NCBI RefSeq assembly: GCF_003992115.1 | Contig: NZ_RQUX01000009.1 | Location: 20,406-84,405 of the forward strand | DNA from: Veillonella ratti | GTDB lineage: Bacteria; Bacillota; Negativicutes; Veillonellales; Veillonellaceae | Direction: 5' to 3' | DNA: 64,000 nt | Shown: positions 54,751 through 64,000 of the stretch, one piece after another | Layout: each line of letters starts with the position of its first letter | How positions within the stretch are numbered: the stretch's first letter is position 1 | Notes under the pieces: generated by a model | Database searches by the model: none | Seen by the model: only the letters and a program-made list of their open reading frames with translations | What the model was told of the DNA's origin: nothing | Program-made: the position numbers and the translations under genes

Positions 54751-56154
54751 TTACAGAATGTACTCGGACAAATCAACGTCTTGAACGATGGTGCCTAAGC
54801 GTTCTTCAACCATTTCAGCAGTAATGGTTACGTCTACTTCTTCAGCCGGTGGTGCATTGAAGGAAATATCCTGTAATAATTTCTCTAAAATCGTATGTAA
54901 ACGACGAGCACCGATATCTTCTGTTTCATTATTTACGCGATAGGCCAATTCGGCGATTTTATCGATAGCTTCTTCTTTAAAGTGAATGGTCACTTTATCC
55001 GCTTTAAGAAGCATATGATATTGTTTTAATAATGCTTGTTGCGGCGTTGTCAAAATCTCTTTAAAGTCTTCTTGTGTCAAGCTGTTAAGTTCCACACGAA
55101 TCGGGAAACGGCCCTGTAATTCCGGAATTAAATCGGATGGTTTCGACACATGGAAGGCACCGGCCGCAATGAACAAGATATGTTCCGTTTTAATCGGACC
55201 GTATTTTGTATTAACCGTAGCCCCTTCTACAATTGGCAAAATGTCGCGCTGTACGCCTTCACGAGATACATCCGGGCCGGATGCACCGCTACGCGCTGCA
55301 ATTTTATCAAATTCGTCGATGAATACAATGCCTTCTTGTTCAGCCAACTCCACGGCTCGATCGGTAACAGCATCCATATCCAATAATTTCTGAGCTTCTT
55401 CCTGCACAAAGATTTTACGTGCCTGCCCTACAGTGGTATGGCGTTTCTTCTTTTTCTTCGGTAATAAATTACCGAACATTTCGGAAATATCGGTACCCAT
55501 ACCGTCAGGCGAACCATTTAAAGGCATAGCGAATGCTTTGGCCTGCTCTTCCACTTCAATTTCAATTTCACGGCTGTCCATTAGGCCATTCTTCAATTGT
55601 TCAAAGAACTGGGTACGTTTTTCAGACATTTCCGGTTCTTCTTGCTCTTTTTTTGCTTCTTCTTTTTCTGTATCTTCAGGATTGGCAAAAAGCATTTCCA
55701 AAGGATTGGTCATCTTTTTAGATTCCGACTCTTTTTTAGGCCAAAGAATCTGTAATAAACGTTTATTAGCTAATTCTTCCGCTTTTTCCTGCTGTCCTTC
55801 CATCATTTCTTCTTTAACCATGCGCACGGAGTTTTCAACCAAATCACGAATCATTTGGTCTACATCACGCCCCACATAGCCTACTTCGGTAAATTTAGTA
55901 GCTTCCACTTTAACAAACGGAGCCTTTACCAATTTTGCCATACGACGAGCCAATTCTGTTTTACCTACACCGGTAGGACCGATGAGTAAAATATTTTTTG
56001 GCGTATACTCTTCGCGCACATCTTCCGGCAATTGTTTGGCACGCCAACGATTACGCAAAGCAATGGCTACCATTTTCTTGGCTTCCGATTGCCCGATAAC
56101 ATATTTATCCAACTCCGCCACAATCTGACGCGGTGTAAAGTTATTAGTATCCAT
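54751..56154 (-). CDS. hslU: HslUV protease ATPase subunit HslU
   Basis: The protein has 467 residues. Walker A is GPTGVGKTE (59-67); Walker B is GIVFIDEFDKIA. The intermediate (I) domain between them is long and highly charged (Glu/Lys), and the C-terminus ends in LSEYIL, the hydrophobic tail that activates HslV. It unfolds substrates for the peptidase HslV, encoded 105 bases upstream. Sensor-2 GARRLHTILEKLL is present. The ATG at 56154 follows GGAGG. Confidence 0.97.
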   Translation of the reverse strand: MDTNNFTPRQIVAELDKYVIGQSEAKKMVAIALRNRWRAKQLPEDVREEYTPKNILLIGPTGVGKTELARRMAKLVKAPFVKVEATKFTEVGYVGRDVDQMIRDLVENSVRMVKEEMMEGQQEKAEELANKRLLQILWPKKESESKKMTNPLEMLFANPEDTEKEEAKKEQEEPEMSEKRTQFFEQLKNGLMDSREIEIEVEEQAKAFAMPLNGSPDGMGTDISEMFGNLLPKKKKKRHTTVGQARKIFVQEEAQKLLDMDAVTDRAVELAEQEGIVFIDEFDKIAARSGASGPDVSREGVQRDILPIVEGATVNTKYGPIKTEHILFIAAGAFHVSKPSDLIPELQGRFPIRVELNSLTQEDFKEILTTPQQALLKQYHMLLKADKVTIHFKEEAIDKIAELAYRVNNETEDIGARRLHTILEKLLQDISFNAPPAEEVDVTITAEMVEERLGTIVQDVDLSEYIL

Positions 56155-56259
56155 CAAAACCTCCAGAATAAGGCCGGCTACCTATGCCGATAGCGCGGTT
56201 CTGTTAACTGTAACATTAATAGCTGTAACGTTAATAGCTATAGCCAATACCGGTTATAA

Positions 56260-56805
56260 CTATTCAGCCAACTCTTCAACAATAACATTATGGTTTGTAT
56301 ATACGCAAATATCGGCTGCAATATGAAGTGCTTTTTCAGCGATTTCACGAGCACTGAGTTCCGTATTAGCTGCCAATGCACGAGCCGCTGCCAACGCATA
56401 ATTACCGCCGGAACCGATGGCACAAATACCGTCATCCGGTTCAATGACTTCACCATTGCCGGACACCAATAAAATGGTTTTACCATCTGTTACTAATAAA
56501 AGTGCCTCCAAATTTCGAAGCATTTTATCGCTGCGCCATTCTTTGGCGAGCTCTACGGCACTACGAACTAATTGCCCGTTATATTGGTTTAATTTAGCTT
56601 CAAATTTATCAAACAAAGTAAAGGCATCGGCAACGGATCCGGCAAAACCGGAGATAACCTTGCCATTGTATAAACGGCGCACTTTTTGGGCCGTATTTTT
56701 CATAACTACACTTTGTCCCATCGTAACCTGTCCATCACCGGCAATGGCAACAGATTTATCACGTTTAACGGCACAAATTGTAGTTGCGTGAAATTCTACA
56801 CTCAT
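56260..56805 (-). CDS. hslV: HslUV protease peptidase subunit HslV
   Basis: The protein has 181 residues. The start [16 protein letters not shown] gives a 7-residue propeptide; cleavage before TTI exposes the catalytic N-terminal threonine (Thr8). [10 protein letters not shown] and [21 protein letters not shown] are conserved. It forms double hexameric rings capped by HslU. The ATG at 56805 overlaps the trmFO stop as TAATG; the 31 upstream codons lie inside trmFO and are not family-like. Confidence 0.96.
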   Translation of the reverse strand: MSVEFHATTICAVKRDKSVAIAGDGQVTMGQSVVMKNTAQKVRRLYNGKVISGFAGSVADAFTLFDKFEAKLNQYNGQLVRSAVELAKEWRSDKMLRNLEALLLVTDGKTILLVSGNGEVIEPDDGICAIGSGGNYALAAARALAANTELSAREIAEKALHIAADICVYTNHNVIVEELAE

Positions 56806-58115
56806 TATAATTCCTCCTTCAGCGCCTTTAACGTATCCAACGCACGTTGCGCAATTAAGGCATTCTTTTCTTTCTTTTTGCGTACTTTCGCCGGCCATGG
56901 TTCCATTATACCAAAGTTAATGTTCATCGGTTGGAAGTCGGAGCCTTCATACGCACTGATGTAATGGCTCAAACCGCCCATCGCCGTAGTGCGTGGAAAG
57001 CTTACCGGCGCTTTTGCTTCTAAAATACGACTAACTTGAAGGCCTGCCATAAGTCCTGATGCAGCCGATTCCAAGTAGCCTTCGACACCTGTCATCTGAC
57101 CGGCAAAGAATAATCTTGGATCTTCAATCAGTTGAAAGTATTCATTCAATAAAGTCGGTGAATTGATGTAGCTATTGCGATGCATTACGCCATAGCGGAT
57201 AAACTCAGCATTTTCAAGCCCCGGAATCATGGAGAATACTCGTTTTTGCTCGCCCCATTTAAGATGAGTCTGAAAACCGACTAAATTAAACATGGTTGCT
57301 TCTTTATTTTCTTTGCGAAGCTGCACTACAGCATAGGATTCCTGATTCGTTCGTTTATCTACCAGGCCAACCGGTTTTAACGGACCGAAGCGTAAAGTAT
57401 CAATACCGCGGGATGCCATGATTTCTACGGGCATACAACCTTCAAAGTATTGCTCTTTTTCAAACTCTTTGACTTCCGCTACTTCAGCAGTCGTCAAAGC
57501 ATCCCAAAAAGCCTTGTATTCTTCTTCCGTCATCGGACAGTTCAAGTAATCCGCATCACCCTTGTCATAACGGGACGCAGCGAATACCTTGTCATAGTTA
57601 AGTGATTCGGCCGTAACAATCGGAGCGGCCGCATCATAGAAATAGAAATCAGCAGTCCCGGTTTTAACTTTTACCTGTTCTGCTAAGGCATCCGACATGA
57701 GCGGCCCGGCCGCTACGATAACAATGCCTTCCTTCGGTAATTCCGTCACTTCTTCGCGAATAACCGTTACCATCGGATGCTCCGACAGTTTCTTGGTTAC
57801 CATTTCACTGAATAAATGGCGATCCACCGCCAAGGCGCCACCGGCCGGTACAGCCGTTGCATCGGCACAGGCCATAATTAAAGAATCAAGCTGACGCATT
57901 TCTTCTTTTAAAAGGCCTACGGCATTTTCTATATTTCCGGCCCGCAGGGAATTGCTGCACACCAATTCGGCAAAATTTTCTGTATGATGGGCCGGCGAAG
58001 TCCGTTGTGGCCGCATTTCATACAAAGTAACGGGTATATTGCGCTTAGCCAGTTGCCAAGCCGCTTCCGAACCGGCAAGTCCGGCTCCGATAATCGTAAC
58101 TTTAGATGTAGTCAC
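56805..58115 (-). CDS. trmFO: Methylenetetrahydrofolate-tRNA-(uracil-5)-methyltransferase TrmFO
   Basis: The protein has 436 residues. The FAD-binding [13 protein letters not shown] (10-22) and the TrmFO marks [28 protein letters not shown] and [13 protein letters not shown] are present. It makes 5-methyluridine at position 54 of tRNA using methylene-THF and FAD. The stop overlaps the hslV ATG (TAATG), so the two are coupled. It is 64 bases downstream of topA, as in many Firmicutes (topA-trmFO-hslV-hslU). Confidence 0.97.
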   Translation of the reverse strand: MTTSKVTIIGAGLAGSEAAWQLAKRNIPVTLYEMRPQRTSPAHHTENFAELVCSNSLRAGNIENAVGLLKEEMRQLDSLIMACADATAVPAGGALAVDRHLFSEMVTKKLSEHPMVTVIREEVTELPKEGIVIVAAGPLMSDALAEQVKVKTGTADFYFYDAAAPIVTAESLNYDKVFAASRYDKGDADYLNCPMTEEEYKAFWDALTTAEVAEVKEFEKEQYFEGCMPVEIMASRGIDTLRFGPLKPVGLVDKRTNQESYAVVQLRKENKEATMFNLVGFQTHLKWGEQKRVFSMIPGLENAEFIRYGVMHRNSYINSPTLLNEYFQLIEDPRLFFAGQMTGVEGYLESAASGLMAGLQVSRILEAKAPVSFPRTTAMGGLSHYISAYEGSDFQPMNINFGIMEPWPAKVRKKKEKNALIAQRALDTLKALKEEL

Positions 58116-58179
58116 AATATCCTCCTTTTGATATTTCTATATTAATAATCTATTCGTTTTATGTTACTGACTTTTAGTT

Positions 58180-60486
58180 TTATTCTTCCGATTTCGAATC
58201 AGTTGTATTTTTCTCCCCTTCGTCAGCCTTTTTCTTACGAGTTCGTTTCTTAGGCTGCGTCGGACAATTTTCATTGGAACAGAACTTCTTCGTCGTACCG
58301 TTCTTGTATGTCTTTTCGGTCATAATACTGCCGCAAGTTTCACAAGTCTCGTTAATTGGTTTATTCCACAAGGTAAAGTCACAAGCAGGATATCTGTCGC
58401 AACCATAGAAAATACGACCACGTTTCGATTTGCGTTCCACAATCGTCCCTTCATGACATTTTGGACAGGTCACACCGGTGCTGACCGTAATCGGCTTAGT
58501 ATTTTTACATTCAGGGAAATTGGAGCACGCCAAGAAACGGCCGAAGCGACCGAATTTATACACCATAGGATTGCCGCAAACATCGCAGATAACATCGCTT
58601 TCTTCATCGGCGATTTTAACCTTATCTACTTCATTCGCTTCATCCAATTCCTGAGCAAACACAGTATAGAATTCACTTAAAACATCCTGATAGGTTTCTT
58701 CACCACTGGCAATATCATCCAGATCTTTTTCCAAATGAACGGTGAAGTCTACATTGATAAATTTTTCAAAATGAGCAATCAAGAAGTCAACCACTACAAA
58801 ACCCAGTTCGGTTGGTACAAATTGCTTATCCTGTTTTTCCACATAGTTACGGGACATAATTGTATCGATAATCGGTGCATATGTACTTGGACGACCAATA
58901 CCGCGTTCTTCCAACGTTTTAATGAGGCTGGCTTCCGAATAACGAGCGGGCGGTTGTGTAAAATGTTGTTCCGGTAAAATTTCTTTATTCGCTACCGTAT
59001 CGCCTTCCGCCATAATAGGAATTAATTTTGGTTCATCCCCATCTTTTTTAGCTTCTTCATAAACTTCCGTAAAGCCTTTAAATACTACTTTACTACCGGA
59101 TGCACGTAATTTATAGTCACCGACCTGTAATTGGGCCGTTACGGTTTCCGATTGTTGCGGTGCCATCTGGCTCGCCATAAACCGATTCCAAATCAAAGTA
59201 TACAACTTTAATTCATCACGACTGAGGAAGGGCTCTACCATTTTAGGTGGTAATTCAAGCGAAGTAGGTCGAATCGCTTCATGCGCATCCTGACTGCTTT
59301 CCTTCGTGCCGAACACATTCGGTTTAGCCGGATAATATTCTTTGCCAAAATGATTTAGAATATATGTCTTCGCAGCCTGTTGCATTTCAACGGCAATACG
59401 GGTAGAGTCGGTACGCATGTAGGTAATTAAACCGACATGGCCGTAGCCACCGATTTCAAGACCTTCATATAAATGCTGAGCAATCATCATAGTACGCTTG
59501 GCGCCGAAATTCAACTTGCGGACACCTTCCTGTTGAAGCGTGGATGTGGTAAACGGTGCCGGAGCTTTGCGAGAACGCTTGCGACGCTCTACTTTGATGA
59601 CTTCCGCAGTCTTACCCGCAAGGTCTGCCTTTATAGCTTCTGCTGCTGCTTCATCAGGAATGGTAATTTTTTCATCACCCTTATGTGTCAATTCAGCCGT
59701 AAAGCTTTCCTTATCCACCGTCATATATTGACCTTCAATGGACCAATATTCTTCCGGAATAAAGGCTTGAATTTCTCGTTCTCGTTCGCAGATTAATCGA
59801 ACGGCTACAGACTGTACACGGCCGGCACTGAGGCCTTTACATACTTTACGCCATAATAAAGGACTTAATTTATAACCTACAATACGGTCCAACATACGAC
59901 GAGCCTGTTGGGCATCCACCATATTTTTATCAATCGTGCGAGGCGAATTAATCGCTTCCGCCACGGCATGCTTTGTAATTTCATTAAATGTGATACGACA
60001 TTTGGAAGCTTCATCCACATTCAGTATATAGGCTAAATGCCAAGAAATGGCTTCCCCTTCACGGTCCGGGTCAGTCGCCAGTAAAATGGCTTTTGATTCG
60101 TCCGCATCATGTAATAATTCTTCAATCAACTTTTTACGAGTCGTCAAATTAGAATAACGCGGTATAAAACCGTTTTCAATATCAATACCAAGCTGACTTT
60201 TTGGTAAGTCACGTAAATGGCCCATACTTGCTTTAACAATATATTCTGGACCTAAGAATTTTTCAATAGTTTTAGATTTTGCCGGTGATTCCACAATCAC
60301 CAACGTTTTACCATCCGGATTATACGTACGAGGTGGCAATGTTTTCGCTAAATCACCTACAGCCTGCATAACCGGTTTGGCTTTCCCCTTGGCGGTAACC
60401 GCCACTTTGCCTTCCAAACGGCGTTCTTCTTTTTTACCAGTTGCGGTGTCTTTCTCACCGATTACGATTGAACGTTTAATGGACAA
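58180..60486 (-). CDS. topA: DNA topoisomerase I
   Basis: The protein has 768 residues. An unusual lysine-rich extension of about 55 residues precedes the Toprim domain, which begins LVIVESPAKSKTIEKFLG. DPDREGEAI supplies the metal-binding acids, and the catalytic tyrosine is in LITYMRTDSTRIA. Three C-terminal topoisomerase zinc ribbons follow (CDVC…CSNFPEC, CPKC…CDRYPAC, CETC…CSNENC), then a basic tail. It removes negative supercoils. The TTG at 60486 follows GGGAGG with a 7-base gap and lies inside the end of dprA (11-base overlap), which argues for the TTG start and coupling. No ATG with a better site lies before the Toprim domain. Confidence 0.95.
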   Translation of the reverse strand: MSIKRSIVIGEKDTATGKKEERRLEGKVAVTAKGKAKPVMQAVGDLAKTLPPRTYNPDGKTLVIVESPAKSKTIEKFLGPEYIVKASMGHLRDLPKSQLGIDIENGFIPRYSNLTTRKKLIEELLHDADESKAILLATDPDREGEAISWHLAYILNVDEASKCRITFNEITKHAVAEAINSPRTIDKNMVDAQQARRMLDRIVGYKLSPLLWRKVCKGLSAGRVQSVAVRLICEREREIQAFIPEEYWSIEGQYMTVDKESFTAELTHKGDEKITIPDEAAAEAIKADLAGKTAEVIKVERRKRSRKAPAPFTTSTLQQEGVRKLNFGAKRTMMIAQHLYEGLEIGGYGHVGLITYMRTDSTRIAVEMQQAAKTYILNHFGKEYYPAKPNVFGTKESSQDAHEAIRPTSLELPPKMVEPFLSRDELKLYTLIWNRFMASQMAPQQSETVTAQLQVGDYKLRASGSKVVFKGFTEVYEEAKKDGDEPKLIPIMAEGDTVANKEILPEQHFTQPPARYSEASLIKTLEERGIGRPSTYAPIIDTIMSRNYVEKQDKQFVPTELGFVVVDFLIAHFEKFINVDFTVHLEKDLDDIASGEETYQDVLSEFYTVFAQELDEANEVDKVKIADEESDVICDVCGNPMVYKFGRFGRFLACSNFPECKNTKPITVSTGVTCPKCHEGTIVERKSKRGRIFYGCDRYPACDFTLWNKPINETCETCGSIMTEKTYKNGTTKKFCSNENCPTQPKKRTRKKKADEGEKNTTDSKSEE

Positions 60487-61642
60487 ACTGATTCCTCCCG
60501 AATTCCAATATTATATACCCTTTTGAAGCAGTTCGTTCAATGCACTGCTTAAGTTCTAAGGACAATAAACTCAAATGGAGGGCTCCCTCTGAAAGTTTCG
60601 TCGTCATAGCTAATGTTTCCAACGATGTTTCTTTTTCATTGGATAATGACGCTAAAATCTTTCGTTCCTCCAAACTAAAGCTTAACACACCAGCGCCTTT
60701 ATGGCTACTGCTTTTTTCCTCACCAACGCCTTCAAAGCATTGCCAATTATACATATCAGGCACTTGAGACGGCTTTATTAATAAAATAGCTCCCTCTTCT
60801 AAAAGCCAATGATTACCTGCAAATTCATTAGTCAATATATTCCCCGGCACGGTGAAAACATCTCGCCCTTCGTTGTTGGCCATATCGGCGGTAATCAATG
60901 AACCACTGCGCGACTTGGCTTCTACTACTATAACACCTCGCGAAAGTCCACTGATGATGCGGTTACGCATGGGAAAGAATCCCGCCTTAGCTTGTACACC
61001 GGGACCATATTCCGACAATAAAAGGCCATCATTTTCAATTATCTTTTGAAATAAACGGGCATTACTTCGTGGATAACTTTGATCCAGACCACAGCCCATA
61101 ACAGCGATAGTCTGACCATGACCCTTTAGAGCCCCTTCATGAGCATACGAATCAATACCACGGGCACCACCACTGACGACAGCGATACCGTACCGAGCCA
61201 GTTCAGCCGCAAATACAGTGGCTACATTGCGCCCATAGGGCGTACAATTACGGGCTCCCACCATAGCGATTTTACGAGGATTTTTAAAAGCCTTTAAATT
61301 GCCGCGATAAAATAAAACTTGCGGCGGATTAAATATTTCGCGTAATTCTTCAGGATAAGCTTCATCGACAAAGCCAACTACCTGAATCTGATAATGCTTC
61401 AAATCATGCTCAAGCTTGCCTAAATCCATAGCTAGTATACCTTTTACCAAAGCCGATTTATATTGCTTTTTAACCTGCAAAGTATCGTCAACCGCTTTAT
61501 CTTTTTCTACGCTTTGCCATAGTTCCATAGGTGTACCATAACACTTTAAGGCTTCGCTAATTGTTACACTTCCTATACCCGGCAAACTTCCTAAAGCGGC
61601 TAAAATAAGTCGATCGTCAGTTAATTCTGTTGCTTGCACCAT
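60476..61642 (-). CDS. dprA: DNA-processing protein DprA
   Basis: The protein has 388 residues. The N-terminal SAM-like helical domain has LPGIGSVTISEALK. The Rossmann fold has GARNCTPYGRNVA and SGGARGIDSYAHEGALKGHGQTIAVMGCGLDQSYP. A C-terminal winged-helix (DML1-like) domain ends the protein. DprA protects incoming single strands and loads RecA during transformation. The gene is upstream of topA with an overlapping junction, the normal dprA-topA order. The ATG at 61642 has GGGGAG upstream. Confidence 0.96.
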   Translation of the reverse strand: MVQATELTDDRLILAALGSLPGIGSVTISEALKCYGTPMELWQSVEKDKAVDDTLQVKKQYKSALVKGILAMDLGKLEHDLKHYQIQVVGFVDEAYPEELREIFNPPQVLFYRGNLKAFKNPRKIAMVGARNCTPYGRNVATVFAAELARYGIAVVSGGARGIDSYAHEGALKGHGQTIAVMGCGLDQSYPRSNARLFQKIIENDGLLLSEYGPGVQAKAGFFPMRNRIISGLSRGVIVVEAKSRSGSLITADMANNEGRDVFTVPGNILTNEFAGNHWLLEEGAILLIKPSQVPDMYNWQCFEGVGEEKSSSHKGAGVLSFSLEERKILASLSNEKETSLETLAMTTKLSEGALHLSLLSLELKQCIERTASKGYIILEFGRNQFVH

Positions 61643-61776
61643 ACTATACTCCCCGTTCCCATAAATTTATAAACAATATATACTCGCTATACGAAATTCA
61701 GCAGATTATGTAATGTCTTTAACTTTAATAATAACTTCTATTTGATGTTCACCTGAGCATTTAATCTCTTTAGTTC

Positions 61777-63318
61777 TTACATGCGATAGCTCAATGCTTC
61801 CGCTACGTGTGAAATATCTACCTGTTCTGCGCCGGCCAAATCGGCAATAGTCCTGGCTACCCGTAAAATCTTGTCATAGCTGCGTATGCTAATGTCTAAA
61901 TTTTGAAAAGCCTGAGCTAAAACTTGCTGCGCTTCATCTGTCACCTCACAGGCAAGCATCAACTGACCATGACTTAGTTCACTATTAAGCAAGACTCGAT
62001 TACCGTCACTAAAATCTAACGCTGTAGAACGTTTTCGTTGAATTTCACGAGCGCTGATAACACGTTCACGAATGGTTGCTGACGTTTCAGCATCACCAAC
62101 AGCCTGTAATTCTTCATAGGTAGGTCTCGTTACATGAATCACCATATCGATTCTATCCAATAGTGGTCCCGATAAGCGTTTAACATAACTTTCAATTTGC
62201 CACGGCGTACAAGTACAAGTATGACCTTCACCACCATCATGCCAGCCACACGGACAGGGGTTCATGGCCATCAATAAAATGAAGCGGCACGGATACGAGA
62301 ATGTACCATTGGCCCTCGAAATATGGATAACCCCTTCTTCCAAAGGTTGGCGCAAGACTTCCAGTACCGATCGTGAAAATTCCGGTGCTTCATCTAAAAA
62401 TAAAACACCTTCATGACTCAACGTTAACTCACCCGGTTTTGGAATGCTTCCGCCTCCGGCCATGCCGGCCAACGTAATAGTATGATGAGGACTGCGAAAT
62501 GGTCGTACCTGCATCAGGCCTTCCGTCGGCAATAAACCGGCCACACTATAGATGCGACTGATGCTGAGCTGTTCTTCTTCGGTCAAAGGCGGCAATATGG
62601 ACGGCATAGCTTTAGCCAGCATAGTTTTACCGGCCCCCGGCGAACCGGTAAGCAGTACGTGATGGCCACCGGCAGCGGCTATCTCAAGGGCTTTCTTTGC
62701 TATAATCTGACCTTTTACTTCTGAAAAATCGGAAAGTCGCTGCAGCGAATGAGTACCTTCTGTTGCGGGCTTTGCCATAATCTCCGGTATTTTCCCAAGA
62801 ACCATAGCGACCAAATCTTTGAGACTCGACGCCACCACCACGTCACCACCGAAACCATGCTTCATTTCGGTACCATTATCGGGCGCTGTATATAGTTTTT
62901 GTATATTTTGTTCTCTTGCACCAAGAGCCAATGCCAAAGCACCGGTCGTCCCTTTTAAATGCCCCTCTAAGGATAGTTCCCCAATAAATATTGTATTTTC
63001 AGCCAAATCTTCTCTTTTGGCGGTATTAAGCGGAATAGCCTCCGAAGCCAACAAAACGCCCATAGCAATGGCTAAATCGAGGCCTGAGCCGTCTTTGCGA
63101 ATATCCGCCGGTGCCAAATTAATGACAATCCGTTTCATAGGAAACTCAAAGCCTGCATTGCGAATGGCCGCGCGAACCCGTTCTTTGGCCTCTCTTACTG
63201 CGGCCGTGGGTAAACCTACTATTTCAAAACAAGGCAACCCCCTTGCTATATCGACTTCAACGGTCACCACTTTGGCCGCCAGACCATATAGAACTATCCC
63301 TTTAGTTTTTGCATACAT
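61777..63318 (-). CDS. comM: ComM/YifB family Mg-chelatase-like AAA+ ATPase
   Basis: The protein has 513 residues. The N-terminal Lon-like domain is FEIVGLPTAAVREAKERVRAAI; the AAA+ core has the P-loop TGSPGAGKTMLAKAM (near 225) and VLFLDEAPEFSRSVLE (Walker B), and the zinc-binding C-terminal part has NPCPCGWHDGG…CTC. ComM is a hexameric helicase that helps branch migration of integrating DNA in natural transformation, as shown for Vibrio; its relatives are often called YifB. It lies between yraN and dprA, the common order. The ATG at 63318 begins the family sequence. Confidence 0.95.
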   Translation of the reverse strand: MYAKTKGIVLYGLAAKVVTVEVDIARGLPCFEIVGLPTAAVREAKERVRAAIRNAGFEFPMKRIVINLAPADIRKDGSGLDLAIAMGVLLASEAIPLNTAKREDLAENTIFIGELSLEGHLKGTTGALALALGAREQNIQKLYTAPDNGTEMKHGFGGDVVVASSLKDLVAMVLGKIPEIMAKPATEGTHSLQRLSDFSEVKGQIIAKKALEIAAAGGHHVLLTGSPGAGKTMLAKAMPSILPPLTEEEQLSISRIYSVAGLLPTEGLMQVRPFRSPHHTITLAGMAGGGSIPKPGELTLSHEGVLFLDEAPEFSRSVLEVLRQPLEEGVIHISRANGTFSYPCRFILLMAMNPCPCGWHDGGEGHTCTCTPWQIESYVKRLSGPLLDRIDMVIHVTRPTYEELQAVGDAETSATIRERVISAREIQRKRSTALDFSDGNRVLLNSELSHGQLMLACEVTDEAQQVLAQAFQNLDISIRSYDKILRVARTIADLAGAEQVDISHVAEALSYRM

Positions 63319-63418
63319 ACCCTAACATCCCCTATAAATACCGACATTCCCTTTAAATTTAAGCGTCTCCTATTAATACCAGATTATTTCCATTTACTCA
63401 CTAAAATGAGCCTGTTAT

Positions 63419-63775
63419 TTAACAAAAACACCCTTTTAAATGGCGTATTTGAAATCGATCATGATGAAATACATATACTTCAATAACATCAAAACGAATC
63501 GGTATATCCCCACTACTGTACTGCTCTAAATAAAGTTCCGTACTGCGTCGAATATGATTTTGCTTTAATGCTGTAACAGCCTCACAGGGAAGCCCGTACT
63601 TCTTACTGCGCCGCGTTTTTACTTCTATGACAATCAAAATCCCCGCTTTTTTGGCAATAATGTCTAACTCCCCATAACGAGTCCGCACATTACGGGCCAC
63701 TAATTCATATTCATTAGAGCATAAATATTCACATGCTTTTGATTCCCCATACTGTCCCAATTCTTTGTTAGTCAA
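63419..63775 (-). CDS. YraN family (UPF0102) endonuclease-like protein
   Basis: The protein has 118 residues. It begins LGQYGESKACEYL and has the nuclease-like motif RYGELDIIAKK…LIVIEVKTRRS (Glu36, Asp38, Glu51, Lys53), the arrangement of Holliday-junction resolvase and restriction-endonuclease-like folds. The function is not established; it often lies beside comM and dprA and may act on transforming DNA. The start is a TTG at 63775 with GGGAGG about 11 bases upstream; no ATG is available before the conserved start. Confidence 0.88.
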   Translation of the reverse strand: MTNKELGQYGESKACEYLCSNEYELVARNVRTRYGELDIIAKKAGILIVIEVKTRRSKKYGLPCEAVTALKQNHIRRSTELYLEQYSSGDIPIRFDVIEVYVFHHDRFQIRHLKGCFC

Positions 63776-63925
63776 AAATAACAGCCTCCCGATTTCTATG
63801 TAAAGCAGATTCCATATGGTGCTGAATTATGGTTTCCCTTTGTTCAAAACATTGTTTAGTATCTGCTTATTACCTTATCAGTTATTGAAAGAACTGTAAA
63901 TCCTTGTACTTCAAAACTCATTTTA

Positions 63926-63947
63926 GGCCTATAGGACATTTTGAGTT
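63926..63947. repeat. Dispersed 22-base repeat, copy 2
   Basis: This is the inverted identical copy of the sequence at 54540-54561. It lies in the 225-base gene-free right edge, just before the hairpin at 63955-63996. Confidence 0.7.
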
Positions 63948-63954
63948 GGTTTTT

Positions 63955-63996
63955 AGACCGATGAGACTAGTATTTATCTAGTCTTATCGGTCTTTT
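63955..63996 (+). terminator. Terminator-like hairpin at the right edge
   Basis: A 16-bp stem (63955-63970 with 63978-63993, one G-T pair) and a 7-nt loop end in TTTT on the plus strand. No plus-strand gene is seen before it in the window, so it may serve a transcript from the right-hand side in the opposite direction or be a 3' end structure. Confidence 0.55.
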
Positions 63997-64000
63997 AAAA

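Overview
The window looks like a chromosomal segment of a diderm, low-GC Firmicute of the class Negativicutes, most likely Veillonella or a close relative. This is an inference from gene content. PolC, the rpsB-to-proS gene order, HemW, LepA and prephenate dehydratase look firmicute, while a trimeric autotransporter adhesin of the YadA type needs an outer membrane. No sporulation gene was seen. Nearly all genes lie on the minus strand; the exceptions are pepS, lgt and a broken lysR gene.

Layout from left to right. (1) 1-8.2 kb: lipoprotein, tRNA-Ala(GGC), hemW, lepA, mnmA, a PLP enzyme of the methionine gamma-lyase-like family, and miaA. (2) 8.2-15.4 kb: mismatch repair genes mutS-mutL, coupled by overlapping TAATG junctions to a frameshifted RsmJ-like methyltransferase, plus miaB. 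(3) 15.5-27.4 kb: a P-loop/Asp23-like protein, a PHP phosphoesterase, then the classical series proS, ispG, rseP, dxr, cdsA, uppS, a small unknown gene, frr, pyrH, tsf and rpsB (transcribed right to left). This joins translation, isoprenoid, undecaprenyl and phospholipid synthesis. (4) 27.4-33.2 kb: a spacer with two palindromic repeats, the YadA-like adhesin, and the gluconate pair gntK-gntP. (5) 33.2-45.5 kb: polC (without its usual exonuclease insert), a VanW protein, holA, comEC, comEA, then pepS and a 1-kb gene-free zone full of nested palindromes, then comEB. (6) 45.7-54.5 kb: leuS, a secreted GH18-like protein, pheA, lgt, a membrane haem protein with a membrane-anchored flavodoxin, and the lysR pseudogene. 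(7) 54.7-63.8 kb: hslU, hslV, trmFO, topA, dprA, comM and yraN, a familiar firmicute cluster.

Genes that work together: comEA, comEC, comEB, dprA, comM and yraN all belong to or accompany natural transformation. mnmA, miaA, miaB, trmFO and hemW/lepA serve tRNA modification and translation quality. The flavodoxin and ferric-reductase-like gene form a redox operon behind a promoter with a 19-bp spacer and a central dyad, the hallmark of MerR-family control.

No CRISPR array, prophage, transposase or complete new defence system was found. The most unusual items are the MerR-type flavodoxin promoter, the nested palindromes between pepS and comEB, two genes broken by single-base frameshifts, a leftover C-terminus of a duplicated PHP gene, a PolC without the exonuclease insert, and a ComEC whose C-terminal domain has lost its metal-binding motif.
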